From Pseudomonadota bacterium (GTDB lineage: Bacteria > Pseudomonadota > Alphaproteobacteria > Caulobacterales > Caulobacteraceae): a DNA stretch of 35,286 nucleotides. The stretch's first letter is position 1; each line of letters opens with the position of its first letter. Shown here in pieces: positions 1-8,070 of this stretch. The notes under the pieces are model-generated. The model did no database searches and had not been told where the DNA came from. It worked only from the letters and a program-made list of their open reading frames with translations. The DNA lies in NCBI GenBank assembly GCA_023428785.1, contig JAEYWU010000105.1, positions 1-35,286 of the forward strand. Reading direction: 5' to 3'. Made by a program: the position numbers and the translations under genes.

Positions 1-7
1 GGTCCGG

Positions 8-75
<68 letters not shown>

Positions 76-126
76 ACGGCCGCGAGACCGGTCAGACCGA
101 TCCGCGACCGCCTTCGGGGAGGAAGA

Positions 127-3100
127 CTAGAAGGAACGACGGACATCCAGATACCAGTAGCGGCCCCAGGGGTTGTGGACCGAACCACGGTAGCCGCCAT
201 CGGCCAGCGGCGGACCCTCGTTGAACAGGTCACGCACGCCCACCCGCACCGCGGTCGAGTCGGCGAAGTCGTACTGTCCGTAGAGGTTCACGGTCATCTG
301 GGAGTCGACTTCCCACGGATTGCCCGAGGCGCCCAGCAGGCCCGGCTGTTCGAAGCCGCTGACGTACTGGGTCGACAGGCCGGCGCGCCAGGACTCGTAG
401 TCCCAGGTCACCGAGGTCGAGAAGCGCCATTCCGGCCGACCGTTCTGGCCGATGAGGTCCGACGGGTCCGGCAGGGTGGTGCCGGCATTGATGACGCCGG
501 CCTCGCGGGCCTCGTAGAGCATGTTCACGATCGGACCCGGGTCGCGGGTGAACTCGTCCAGACGGCTGGCGTTCAGGCTGACCGAGAAGGAGCCGAAGCT
601 CGGATCGCTGATCGACCAGAAGGCGCCGAAGTCGATGCCGCTGACGGTCTGGGGCAGCAGGTTGATGAAGCTGTCGTTGACCGAGATCGCCTCACCCACC
701 GGAGCCAGGCCCGTACCGTCGAACAGCAGGATGTCGTCGGCGGTCGGGGCCGCGCGGTTCACGGCCGGATTGGTCTGGCCCTGCAGGCGATAGAAGTAGT
801 CGAGCGCCAGGGCCGTCTGGGCGCCCAGCAGGCCGACGATGTCTTCCTGTTCGATGCGCCAGCGGTCGATGGTGAAGGTGAAGGAGCCCATCGACGGCGG
901 GATGAACTCGGGCTGGAAGACCAGGCCGAACGAGCTGCTCGAGCTCGTTTCCGGCTCCAGGTCAGGGTTGCCCGCGACCAGCAGCGAGAGGCCCGAGGTG
1001 GTCTGGCCGCAGGCGCTGAAGCTGGTGATCCGGCCGGCCCGCAGGTCCGCCTCGCAGCGGATGTAGTCCATGCCGCTGGCGGCGCGGGCGTACTGGGTGG
1101 CGTTGACCTGCTCTAGGTTCGGGGCGCGGAAGCCCTCGGAATAGGAACCGCGCAGGCGCACGCCGGGGACGATATCCCAGGCCACCGCGATCTTGGGGCT
1201 CCAGACGGAACCGAAGTCCGAATAGTTCTCGAAGCGCCCGGCCAGCTGGAAGTCCAGCTGATAGACCAGCGGGATGCCCATTTCCGGAGAGACCGCCGGA
1301 ACGGCGAACTCGACATAGGCGGCGCCGACGTTGCGGTCGCCCTCGGTGTCCGGGTTGGGGCTGACGGCCGAGACGTTCGACAGATTGGTTTCGCCGGTCA
1401 CCATGTCAGTGAAGGTGAAGGTGCCGTCGAGGTTGGCGTCGCGGTCGTCGCTCTGGGTCTCACGGCGGGCCTCGACGCCCATGGCCACGCCGACGAAACC
1501 GGCCGGAAGTTCGAACAGATCCGACCGGGTCAGGCGGAAATCGGCCATGGTCAGGGTCGTGCGCGACACCCGGCGCATGTCGAAGACGATCGCATTGATC
1601 GCCGCCTGGGAGCTGGGCTGGCAGTCGTCGTAGCTGGTGGTGGTCACACAGCCGCCGCCGAAGGGGTTGTAGGCGTCAGGCGTGGAAAGGGCGAGCTGCT
1701 GCTGCAGCGCCGTCATGTTGATGTTGGGCGAGATGTCCTCGGCCTCGGCCTCGGAATAGAGGATCGCGCCTTCCCAATCGAAGGCGCCCCACATGCCCCG
1801 CAGTCCGGCGAGGGCGCGGGCCTGGTAGTTGTTGACCTGAACTTCCTGGAAGCCGGCGTCGACGAAGCGGTAGTTGGCCAGGAGCACAGGCAGACCCGAG
1901 GCCGGCACGCCGGTCAGGCCCGGCAGGCGGTTGGGGTTGGTCGAGCCATCGGCGAAGGTGATCGGACCGAACGGGTTCCAGTAGTTGCTGGCCGGAATCC
2001 AGAGGCTGTTGAGGTTGACCACCGGCGGCTGGACCGCATGGCTTTCGGCCCGGTAGAGGCCGAGTTCACCGAAGGCCTCGATGCCGTTGTCAAACTGGTA
2101 GTCGCCGGTGAGGAACAGGTTGAGACGCTGAGCGCTTGGCCGCACGGTTGTGCCCCAGCGGGTGTCGTAGCGCATCTCGCGGTTGGTCGTGTTGAAGGCG
2201 TGGTTACCGCTGGAGATACAGATCCCGTTGCCGACATTGACCCCGCAGCCAAACGTCGAGGGCTGATAGCGGAACTGACCCGAGGTGTTGGTGACAGCGA
2301 CGCCGTTGGACCGGATCGTGGGGCGGGCGCCGACGCTGAGACGCGCCCAGGGCGTGTGCGACGAGCGGCCGTCGAGGGCCGTGACGCCCGCGAAATCCGG
2401 ATAGTCGGCGAACAGGCCGCGCATGTCGTCAGAGTAGGTGTAGTCCTGATCCGACGCCCAGAGCTCCGAGCGATCGGTGTAGTTGGCGAACAGCGAGATG
2501 TTGCCGCGGTCGAAGTTGTGACCGGCGAACAGGTTCAGCTCGAACTGATTCATGCCCGTACCTTCGGCGCCGCCGTAGCGGGCGCTGACCGTCAGGCCGT
2601 CGAAGTTGTCACGCGTCACGGTGTTGACGACACCGGCCACCGCATCCGCGCCATAGATGGCGGCGGCGCCGTCCAGCAGGATTTCCGTGCGGCGCAGGCC
2701 CGAGACGGGAATGGAGTTGGAGTTGTAGCTGAGCACCGGGACGGTGCCTGTGTCGGAGGTGCCCTGGCTGGTCGGGTGCTGGACGATCCGGCGGCCGTTC
2801 AGCAGGACAAGGGTATTGCCCACGCCCAGCGAGCGCAGATTGACCGAGTTCACGTCGCCGCGCGCAGCGTTGGAGGTCTGGGGGTTGTTGGAGGCGTCAA
2901 ACAGGACGTCGCCCATCTGGGGGATGGTGCGGAACAGTTCATCGCCCGAGGCGGCGCCGGTGGCGTCGATCTGGTCCTCTCCGAGCACCACGACCGGCAG
3001 GGCTTCGGTGGTGCGGGCGCCGGCGATACGGGTGCCGACGACAACGACGTCCTCGACCTGCTCATCCTCACCGGACACGGCGGGCTGGGTCTGGGCGGAG

Positions 3101-3174
3101 GCGGTACCGGCCAGGCCGAGCACCGCGACCAGGGCTGCGCCTGACATCAGGCGGCGCCTTTGATTGAAGTTCAT
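127..3174 (-). CDS. TonB-dependent outer-membrane receptor, possibly for dicarboxylates
   Basis: A 1015-residue TonB-dependent receptor, expected to be an outer-membrane beta-barrel that imports a substrate using TonB energy. Residues 1-27 form a signal peptide ending in ASAQ. A TonB-box-like stretch (EDVVVVG) follows near residue 41. The plug domain (about 50-190) carries VLLNGRRI and an IYGADAVAGVVN segment. The rest is barrel and ends in a C-terminal Phe, as expected for BAM-inserted proteins. GGGAGG lies a few bases before the ATG. It begins 33 nt after the dctA stop on the same strand, so it is probably cotranscribed with the dicarboxylate permease. A role in moving C4-dicarboxylates or a precursor across the outer membrane is inferred from this linkage only. 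Its length and plug are those of the large Caulobacter/sphingomonad receptors. Confidence 0.93.
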   Translation of the reverse strand: MNFNQRRRLMSGAALVAVLGLAGTASAQTQPAVSGEDEQVEDVVVVGTRIAGARTTEALPVVVLGEDQIDATGAASGDELFRTIPQMGDVLFDASNNPQTSNAARGDVNSVNLRSLGVGNTLVLLNGRRIVQHPTSQGTSDTGTVPVLSYNSNSIPVSGLRRTEILLDGAAAIYGADAVAGVVNTVTRDNFDGLTVSARYGGAEGTGMNQFELNLFAGHNFDRGNISLFANYTDRSELWASDQDYTYSDDMRGLFADYPDFAGVTALDGRSSHTPWARLSVGARPTIRSNGVAVTNTSGQFRYQPSTFGCGVNVGNGICISSGNHAFNTTNREMRYDTRWGTTVRPSAQRLNLFLTGDYQFDNGIEAFGELGLYRAESHAVQPPVVNLNSLWIPASNYWNPFGPITFADGSTNPNRLPGLTGVPASGLPVLLANYRFVDAGFQEVQVNNYQARALAGLRGMWGAFDWEGAILYSEAEAEDISPNINMTALQQQLALSTPDAYNPFGGGCVTTTSYDDCQPSSQAAINAIVFDMRRVSRTTLTMADFRLTRSDLFELPAGFVGVAMGVEARRETQSDDRDANLDGTFTFTDMVTGETNLSNVSAVSPNPDTEGDRNVGAAYVEFAVPAVSPEMGIPLVYQLDFQLAGRFENYSDFGSVWSPKIAVAWDIVPGVRLRGSYSEGFRAPNLEQVNATQYARAASGMDYIRCEADLRAGRITSFSACGQTTSGLSLLVAGNPDLEPETSSSSSFGLVFQPEFIPPSMGSFTFTIDRWRIEQEDIVGLLGAQTALALDYFYRLQGQTNPAVNRAAPTADDILLFDGTGLAPVGEAISVNDSFINLLPQTVSGIDFGAFWSISDPSFGSFSVSLNASRLDEFTRDPGPIVNMLYEAREAGVINAGTTLPDPSDLIGQNGRPEWRFSTSVTWDYESWRAGLSTQYVSGFEQPGLLGASGNPWEVDSQMTVNLYGQYDFADSTAVRVGVRDLFNEGPPLADGGYRGSVHNPWGRYWYLDVRRSF

Positions 3175-3207
3175 GTTTTCCTCCCCGAGCTATTGTTATG
3201 GGCCGTC

Positions 3208-4566
3208 TCAGTCGACCGTCAGGACTTCCTTGTCGCCCGGCCCCGCGGCCGGATCGGCGGGTGCGGCAAGCGCCCCCGGCTTCGCCGCCAGCGCGGCCTG
3301 CATCTGTTCGACGTCGAGTTCGCCTTCCCAGCGCGCCACCACGAGCGTCGCCACGGCGTTGCCGATGAAGTTGGTCAGCGCCCGGCACTCGGACATGAAA
3401 CGGTCGATGCCCAGGATCAGGGCCATGCCGGCCACCGGCACCGAGGGCACCACCGCCAGGGTCGCGGCCAGGGTGATGAAGCCGGCCCCGGTGATCCCCG
3501 CCGCGCCCTTGGACGACAGCATGGCCACCAGCAGAAGCAGGATCTGCTCCTGGAGGCTGAGGTCGATGCCGCAGGCCTGGGCGATGAACAGCGCCGCCAT
3601 GGTCATGTAGATGTTGGTGCCGTCCAGATTGAACGAATAGCCGGTGGGCACGACCAGGCCGACGACCGACTTGGAGGCGCCGGCGCGCTCCATCTTCTGC
3701 ATCAGGCTGGGCAGGGCCGCCTCCGACGAGGAGGTGCCGAGGACCAGCAGAAGCTCTTCCTTGAGGTAGGCGATGAGCTTGAAGATCGAGAAGCCGTTGC
3801 GCCAGGCGACCACGCCCAGCACGCCGATCACGAAGACGATCGAGGTCAGGTAGAAGGTCGCGATCAGGGCCAGGAGGCTGGCGATGGCCGACAGGCCATA
3901 GGCGCCGATGGTGAAGGCGAAGGCGCCGAAGGCGCCGATGGGAGCGGCCCGCATCAGGATGGCCACGAGGCGGAAGACCACCTGGCTGACCGAGGTCAGG
4001 AAGCGTTCGACCGGGGCGGCGGCGTCGCCGACGATGGCCATGGCCACCCCGAACAGGATCGAGACGAACAGGGTCTGGAGGATGTTGCCCTCGACGAAGG
4101 CGCTGACCAGCGTCGTCGGGATGATGCCGAGCAGGAAGCCGACGATGGTGCTTTCGTGGGCGGCGGCGGCGTAGCCGGCGACGGCGCCGGCATCCAGCGT
4201 CGCCGGATCAATGTTCAGACCCGCGCCGGGGCGCACCACATTGGCGATCACCAGGCCGATGATCAGGGCCAGGGTCGAGAAGAACAGGAAATAGGCGAAG
4301 GCCTTGAGCGCCACACGGCCGATCCGGCCGAGGTCGCGCATCCCGGCGATGCCGGTGACGATAGTCAGGAAGATGACCGGGGCGATGATCATCTTCACCA
4401 GTTTGATGAAGGCGTCGCCGAGCGGCTTCAGGCTCTCGCCGAATTCAGGCCAGAAATGACCGACCAGGCCGCCGAGCAGGATCGCGGCCAGAACCTGGGC
4501 GTAGAGGCTCTGATAGAGCGGGCGTCGCACGCCGGGCGTGGCGCCGCCATGAACGGACTGCAGCAA
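3208..4566 (-). CDS. dctA: C4-dicarboxylate:cation symporter DctA
   Basis: Inner-membrane symporter of the DAACS family that takes up succinate, fumarate and malate. The family signatures are clear: the serine-rich hairpin GTSSSEAALPSL, the TM7 motif GYSFNLDGTNIYMTMAA, which is the DctA form rather than the glutamate-transporter form, and the second hairpin SSKGAAGITGAGF. I chose a TTG start at 4566 because GGGAGG lies 5 nt upstream and the first helix (PLYQSLYAQVLAAILLG) begins about 13 residues later. This gives 452 residues, normal for the family. An in-frame ATG at 4800 would add 78 residues unlike a transporter N-terminus and would run through the promoter region. dctB and dctD are divergent neighbours. 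Confidence 0.93.
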   Translation of the reverse strand: MLQSVHGGATPGVRRPLYQSLYAQVLAAILLGGLVGHFWPEFGESLKPLGDAFIKLVKMIIAPVIFLTIVTGIAGMRDLGRIGRVALKAFAYFLFFSTLALIIGLVIANVVRPGAGLNIDPATLDAGAVAGYAAAAHESTIVGFLLGIIPTTLVSAFVEGNILQTLFVSILFGVAMAIVGDAAAPVERFLTSVSQVVFRLVAILMRAAPIGAFGAFAFTIGAYGLSAIASLLALIATFYLTSIVFVIGVLGVVAWRNGFSIFKLIAYLKEELLLVLGTSSSEAALPSLMQKMERAGASKSVVGLVVPTGYSFNLDGTNIYMTMAALFIAQACGIDLSLQEQILLLLVAMLSSKGAAGITGAGFITLAATLAVVPSVPVAGMALILGIDRFMSECRALTNFIGNAVATLVVARWEGELDVEQMQAALAAKPGALAAPADPAAGPGDKEVLTVD

Positions 4567-4658
4567 ACTGACCTCCCAGGGTGGATCCGGCCTGGCCGAA
4601 CCCTGAACACCCGTCTTTTCGCGGGCTGCGCACAGTATCCGGGCCGTTTCCGTCGCGC

Positions 4659-4674
4659 GGCAAATTTGTGGCGG
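4659..4674 (-). promoter_or_regulatory. Weak sigma-54-like -24/-12 element upstream of dctA
   Basis: On the minus strand this reads CCGCCACAAATTTGCC. The -12 part TTGC is present with the correct spacing, but the -24 GG is degenerate (CG). It lies about 95 nt upstream of the dctA TTG start, on the promoter-proximal side of the two palindromes at 4741-4788. That is the geometry expected for DctD and sigma-54. The match is partial, and the degenerate GAFTGA loop of the adjacent DctD weakens the case. Confidence 0.3.
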
Positions 4675-4740
4675 ATGGATCGACTGTTGTTTGAAAACAG
4701 TAGTTTGTCTGGATTGCACTCGAGTCGGGCATCGAGAAAT

Positions 4741-4756
4741 GTGCGAAAATCCGCAC
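4741..4756. promoter_or_regulatory. Palindromic activator site 1 (DctD-like UAS)
   Basis: GTGCGAAAATCCGCAC is an inverted repeat with GTGCG/CGCAC arms. It lies in the divergent dctA-dctB gap and is nearly identical to the site at 4773-4788. Dyads upstream of dctA bound by DctD are known in rhizobia; assignment to DctD here is by position. Confidence 0.6.
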
Positions 4757-4772
4757 ATCAATCTCGCCAAGG

Positions 4773-4788
4773 GTGCGGAAATCCGCCC
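4773..4788. promoter_or_regulatory. Palindromic activator site 2 (DctD-like UAS)
   Basis: GTGCGGAAATCCGCCC is the second copy of the dyad. It starts exactly 32 bp after the first, close to three helical turns, so both would lie on the same face of the DNA. It ends 10 nt before the dctB start codon, so a bound protein could also repress dctBD. Confidence 0.6.
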
Positions 4789-4798
4789 TAATGGCGCC

Positions 4799-6604
4799 AT
4801 GGCGCGGCGCCCCCTGTCCGAATCCAGCCAATGGACCCTCTTCGGGCTGTTCTGGCTCGTGGCCGGGACATGCGCGGTCGTGCTGGCGGGCTATTGGGCG
4901 CGGCTGGATGCGACGGCGGCCGCGACCCGCCAGGCCGAGGCGGCGGCGGCCCTGCACGGCGCGGTGCTGCGCAGCGAACTGGAGCGCCAGCGCACGGTTC
5001 CCTCGATCCTGGCCATGGACCCGGACCTGATCGAACTGCTGGCCAGACCCGGTGCAGCGTCGCGCGACCGGGTCAACGCCAAGCTGGAGACCCTGGCGAC
5101 AGAGGTGCGGGCCGCGGCCATCTATGTGCTGGATGCGCAGGGCGCCGCGCTGGCGGCCAGCAACTGGCGCGAACCGACCAGTTTCGTGGGCTCCAACTAC
5201 CGGTTCAGACCCTATTTCTCGGACGCCGTGCGCGACGGCGAGGCTGACTTCTTTGCGCTCGGCACCGTCAGCGGACGGCCGGGGCTCTATCTGTCGCGCC
5301 GGATCGACACGGCGGACGGGCGGCTGCTGGGCGTCATCGTCGCCAAGGTGGAGTTCGATGCGCTCGAGGCGGCCTGGCGCAGCTCACGCGAGCCAACCTT
5401 TGTGACCGACGCCGACGGGGTGGTGGTCATCACCACGACACCGGACTGGCGGTTCAACACGACACGGGATCTGTCAGACGCGCAGAGGCGGCGGCTGGCC
5501 GAACGCCAGACGGCGGGAGCCACATTGAGCGACCTGCCCTTTTCGCCGCCAGAGGCGGGGCTGATGACGCTAGAGGAAAACGCCAACGGCAGCCGGTTCT
5601 CGCATGCGACCGACGCCAGCATGGGGCTGGGCTGGACGCTGCACCTGATGTGGCCGGCGGACCAGATGCTGTCGCGCGCGGTGGGCGCCGCTCTGGTGCT
5701 GGCGGCGCTGAGTTCGGCCCTGCTGGCGGGGCTCACGGGCGTTCTGCTCAGGCGGCGCCAACGGTTCGCGGCGCGGGCTGAAGAAGAGGAACGCGCGCGC
5801 GCCCACCTCGAGGAACAGGTGGCCGCCCGGACCGTCGAACTGCAATCGACCAATCGGCGCCTGAGCCGCGAAATCGAGGAACGGCGGCGGCTGGAGAGCG
5901 ACCGGCAGGACCTGGAGGACAAGCTGGTCCAGGCCAACAAGCTGGCGACGCTGGGCCAGATCGTGGCGGGCGTGGCCCACGAGATCAATCAGCCGGTCGC
6001 CGCCATCCGGACCCAGGCGGATTCGGCCGGCCTCTATCTGGAGCGCTCCGATGGCGGGGCTGTGCGGCGAAGCCTGGAATCGATCGGCAAGCTGACCGAG
6101 CGCGTCGGGGCCATCACCGACGAGCTGAGAGCCTTCTCGCGCAAGACCCGGTCGGAGGTCGTGGCGGTGGATGTCGGACAGGCGATCGAGGGGGCTCTGC
6201 TGCTGGTGTCGCCCCGGCTGCGCGAGCGCGGCATCGCGCTGGAGCTATCGGTCGAGCCGGGCGGGCTGTCGGTCAAGGCCGAGCGCAACCGACTGGAACA
6301 GGTGCTGCTCAATCTGCTGCAGAATGCGATCGAGGCGCTGGACGGGTTCGCCGACGGTCAGATCCGCATCCTGGCCCGACCGAGCGGGCGGCGGGTGGCC
6401 ATCACAATAGCGGACAACGGCCCCGGGTTGTCGGAGGCGGTGCGCGAACGGATCTTTACGCCCTTCACCACCGACAAGACCGACGGCGTCGGCCTGGGCC
6501 TGGTCATCAGCCGGGACATCGTGGCCGGCTTCGGCGGCGAACTGAGCCTTGAAGGGTCCGACCGGGGCGCCACTTTCCGGATTCTGCTGGCGAGGGCGCG
6601 ATGA
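4799..6604 (+). CDS. dctB: C4-dicarboxylate sensor histidine kinase DctB
   Basis: A 601-residue membrane sensor kinase. TM1 is at about residues 13-33, followed by a periplasmic sensor of the double-Cache type (about 34-290; NYRFRPYFSDA and GLYLSRRI are typical of DctB). TM2 is at about 293-315 and is followed by a coiled-coil linker. The HisKA box has the phospho-acceptor His394 in VAHEINQPVAAIR. The ATPase domain shows the N box NLLQNAIEAL (about 505-514), DNGPGL and VGLGLVIS. The ATG at 4799 (MARRPL) was chosen because it puts TM1 where the family has it; an upstream in-frame start at 4691 would cross both palindromes. The Shine-Dalgarno is weak. Its stop overlaps the dctD start (ATGA), so the two are translationally coupled. 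Confidence 0.9.
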   Translation: MARRPLSESSQWTLFGLFWLVAGTCAVVLAGYWARLDATAAATRQAEAAAALHGAVLRSELERQRTVPSILAMDPDLIELLARPGAASRDRVNAKLETLATEVRAAAIYVLDAQGAALAASNWREPTSFVGSNYRFRPYFSDAVRDGEADFFALGTVSGRPGLYLSRRIDTADGRLLGVIVAKVEFDALEAAWRSSREPTFVTDADGVVVITTTPDWRFNTTRDLSDAQRRRLAERQTAGATLSDLPFSPPEAGLMTLEENANGSRFSHATDASMGLGWTLHLMWPADQMLSRAVGAALVLAALSSALLAGLTGVLLRRRQRFAARAEEEERARAHLEEQVAARTVELQSTNRRLSREIEERRRLESDRQDLEDKLVQANKLATLGQIVAGVAHEINQPVAAIRTQADSAGLYLERSDGGAVRRSLESIGKLTERVGAITDELRAFSRKTRSEVVAVDVGQAIEGALLLVSPRLRERGIALELSVEPGGLSVKAERNRLEQVLLNLLQNAIEALDGFADGQIRILARPSGRRVAITIADNGPGLSEAVRERIFTPFTTDKTDGVGLGLVISRDIVAGFGGELSLEGSDRGATFRILLARAR

Positions 6605-7962
6605 TCGATCTGGCCATGCGTCAGGTCGTGCTCGTAGAGGACGACGAGGCGTTCCGCAACGCGCTGACCGAGCGATTGAGCCTGGCGGACCTGTCCGTGC
6701 GCGCCTTCGGCTCGGCCGAGGCGGCGCTGAAGTCGCTGACCGCTGATTTCGAAGGCGTGGTTGTCAGCGATCTGAGGATGCCGGGGATGGACGGCCGCCA
6801 GTTCGCCGACCGGCTTCACGCGATGGACCCGGACCTGCCTGTCGTCCTGATCACCGGCCACGGCGATGTGGCTGACGCCGTCGAGGCCATGAAGCGCGGG
6901 GCCTATGACTTTCTCACCAAGCCCTTCGCCTCCGAGCGCCTGATCGAGACCCTGAGCCGGGCCCTGGAGAAGCGCGCGTTGGTGCTCGACAACCGGCGGC
7001 TGGCGGCCCTGTCGATCGAGACAGACGAGTCCATCCCGCTCAGCGGAGACAGCCCGGCGGCCCAAGCCCTGCGCGAGGCGATCCGCGAACTGGCGACGGC
7101 CGAGGTCGATGTGCTGATCGAAGGCGAGACCGGGGCCGGCAAGGAGGCGATCGCGCGCGCCATCCACGCCAGCGGACGGCGCCGGCATCGGCCCTTCGTG
7201 GCCGTGGCCTGCGGATCGTTGCCGGACGCCGACGCCGAGGCGCGGCTGATGGGCCAGGAGGCCGGCGTCGGCTCGGGGCTCGCACGACGGCGGCCCGGCC
7301 AGATCGAGCAGTCGCACCTCGGCAGTCTGTTCCTGGACGAGGTCGATCTGGCGTCGCGGTCGGTCCAGCTCATGTTGCTCAGGGTTCTGGAAGAGCGCGA
7401 GGTGCTGGCGCTGGGCGCCGCCGAGCCGCGCTCGCTGGACCTGCGGGTGCTGGCGGCCACCAAGTCGGACGCGGCCTCGGCCGTGTCGAGCGGCCTGCTG
7501 CGCGAGGACCTCTATTACCGGCTCAATGTCGTGCGGCTCAGGGCGCCGGCGCTACGTGAGCGGCGCGAGGATGTGCCGGTGCTGTTCGCGCGCTTCCTGT
7601 CGCGGGCGGCGTCGAGGCTCGGACGCGACATCCCGCCGATGAGCCAGACCGTGCGACGGCGCCTGCTGGAACACGACTGGCCGGGCAATCTGAGGGAGCT
7701 GTCCAACTTCGCCAATGAGGTCGCCCTGGGCCTGGGATCACAGCCCGATCCGGTCGCCGGGGACCTGGGGCTGGCCGACCGGGTGGCCCGTTATGAGGCT
7801 GAGTTGATCCGCGAGGCCCTGACCCTGTTCGGTGGCAATATCCGCAAGGTCTGCGAGGCGCTGAGCATCCCCAGAAAGACGCTCTACGACAAGATGGCGA
7901 GGCATGGCATCCAGGCCGCCGAGCACCGTGGCGAGAGGGCTGTCGGGGGCGCTCAGGGCTGA
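6601..7962 (+). CDS. dctD: DctD-type response regulator with degenerate GAFTGA loop
   Basis: A 453-residue NtrC-family regulator partnered with DctB. The receiver domain has the acidic pair D14/D15 and the predicted phospho-acceptor D57 (SDLRMPGMDG). The AAA+ domain has Walker A GETGAGKE (175-182) and Walker B LFLDEVD (D246, E247). A Fis-type helix-turn-helix lies at about 400-440 (NIRKVCEALSIPRKTLYDKM). The odd point is the sigma-54 contact loop: where the family has GAFTGA, residues 222-227 read GVGSGL, so both the Phe and Thr that contact sigma-54 are replaced. Either it no longer opens sigma-54 promoters, as in NtrC-family members acting on sigma-70, or it uses a divergent loop. Met6 is an alternative start. 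It ends about 110 nt before the next gene. Confidence 0.88.
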   Translation: MIDLAMRQVVLVEDDEAFRNALTERLSLADLSVRAFGSAEAALKSLTADFEGVVVSDLRMPGMDGRQFADRLHAMDPDLPVVLITGHGDVADAVEAMKRGAYDFLTKPFASERLIETLSRALEKRALVLDNRRLAALSIETDESIPLSGDSPAAQALREAIRELATAEVDVLIEGETGAGKEAIARAIHASGRRRHRPFVAVACGSLPDADAEARLMGQEAGVGSGLARRRPGQIEQSHLGSLFLDEVDLASRSVQLMLLRVLEEREVLALGAAEPRSLDLRVLAATKSDAASAVSSGLLREDLYYRLNVVRLRAPALRERREDVPVLFARFLSRAASRLGRDIPPMSQTVRRRLLEHDWPGNLRELSNFANEVALGLGSQPDPVAGDLGLADRVARYEAELIREALTLFGGNIRKVCEALSIPRKTLYDKMARHGIQAAEHRGERAVGGAQG

Positions 7963-7973
7963 TTGTCCGACGA
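7963..7973. promoter_or_regulatory. Degenerate GntR operator copy
   Basis: TTGTCCGACGA fits the FCD-GntR pattern TNGTNNNACNA with one change from the TTGTNNNACAA form seen elsewhere in the island. Its centre is 15 bp from the better site at 7978-7988. Confidence 0.4.
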
Positions 7974-7977
7974 CGCA

Positions 7978-7988
7978 TTGTACAACAA
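7978..7988. promoter_or_regulatory. GntR operator upstream of gntR
   Basis: TTGTACAACAA, within ATTGTACAACAAT, matches the FCD-GntR pattern TNGTNNNACNA and the sites at 13566, 17434 and 17528. It lies 27 nt before the predicted -35 box of the regulator gene, which suggests autoregulation. Confidence 0.7.
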
Positions 7989-8014
7989 TCGCCGGTTAAG
8001 GTCCGACAAGCTTC

Positions 8015-8043
8015 TTGCCCTCGTGGTCAATGACGCATAGAAT
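8015..8043 (+). promoter_or_regulatory. Predicted sigma-70 promoter of gntR
   Basis: TTGCCC (8015-8020), a 17-nt spacer and TAGAAT (8038-8043). The predicted start near 8050 leaves a leader of about 20 nt before ATG 8071 and rules out the in-frame TTG at 8044 as start. Confidence 0.5.
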
Positions 8044-8070
8044 TTGATCGAATGCGGACGGGTGATCCTC

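Noticed and set aside
175..1116. Long plus-strand frames opposite the TonB receptor genes (also at 2038-3144 and 15224-17365)
   Set aside because: Their products are rich in His, Gln, Arg and Gly with no domain pattern, and they lie antisense to clear receptor genes; they are GC-driven shadows.
3160..4791. 543-codon frame antisense to dctA
   Set aside because: Low-complexity D/H/G/R-rich translation opposite a gene with all DctA motifs.
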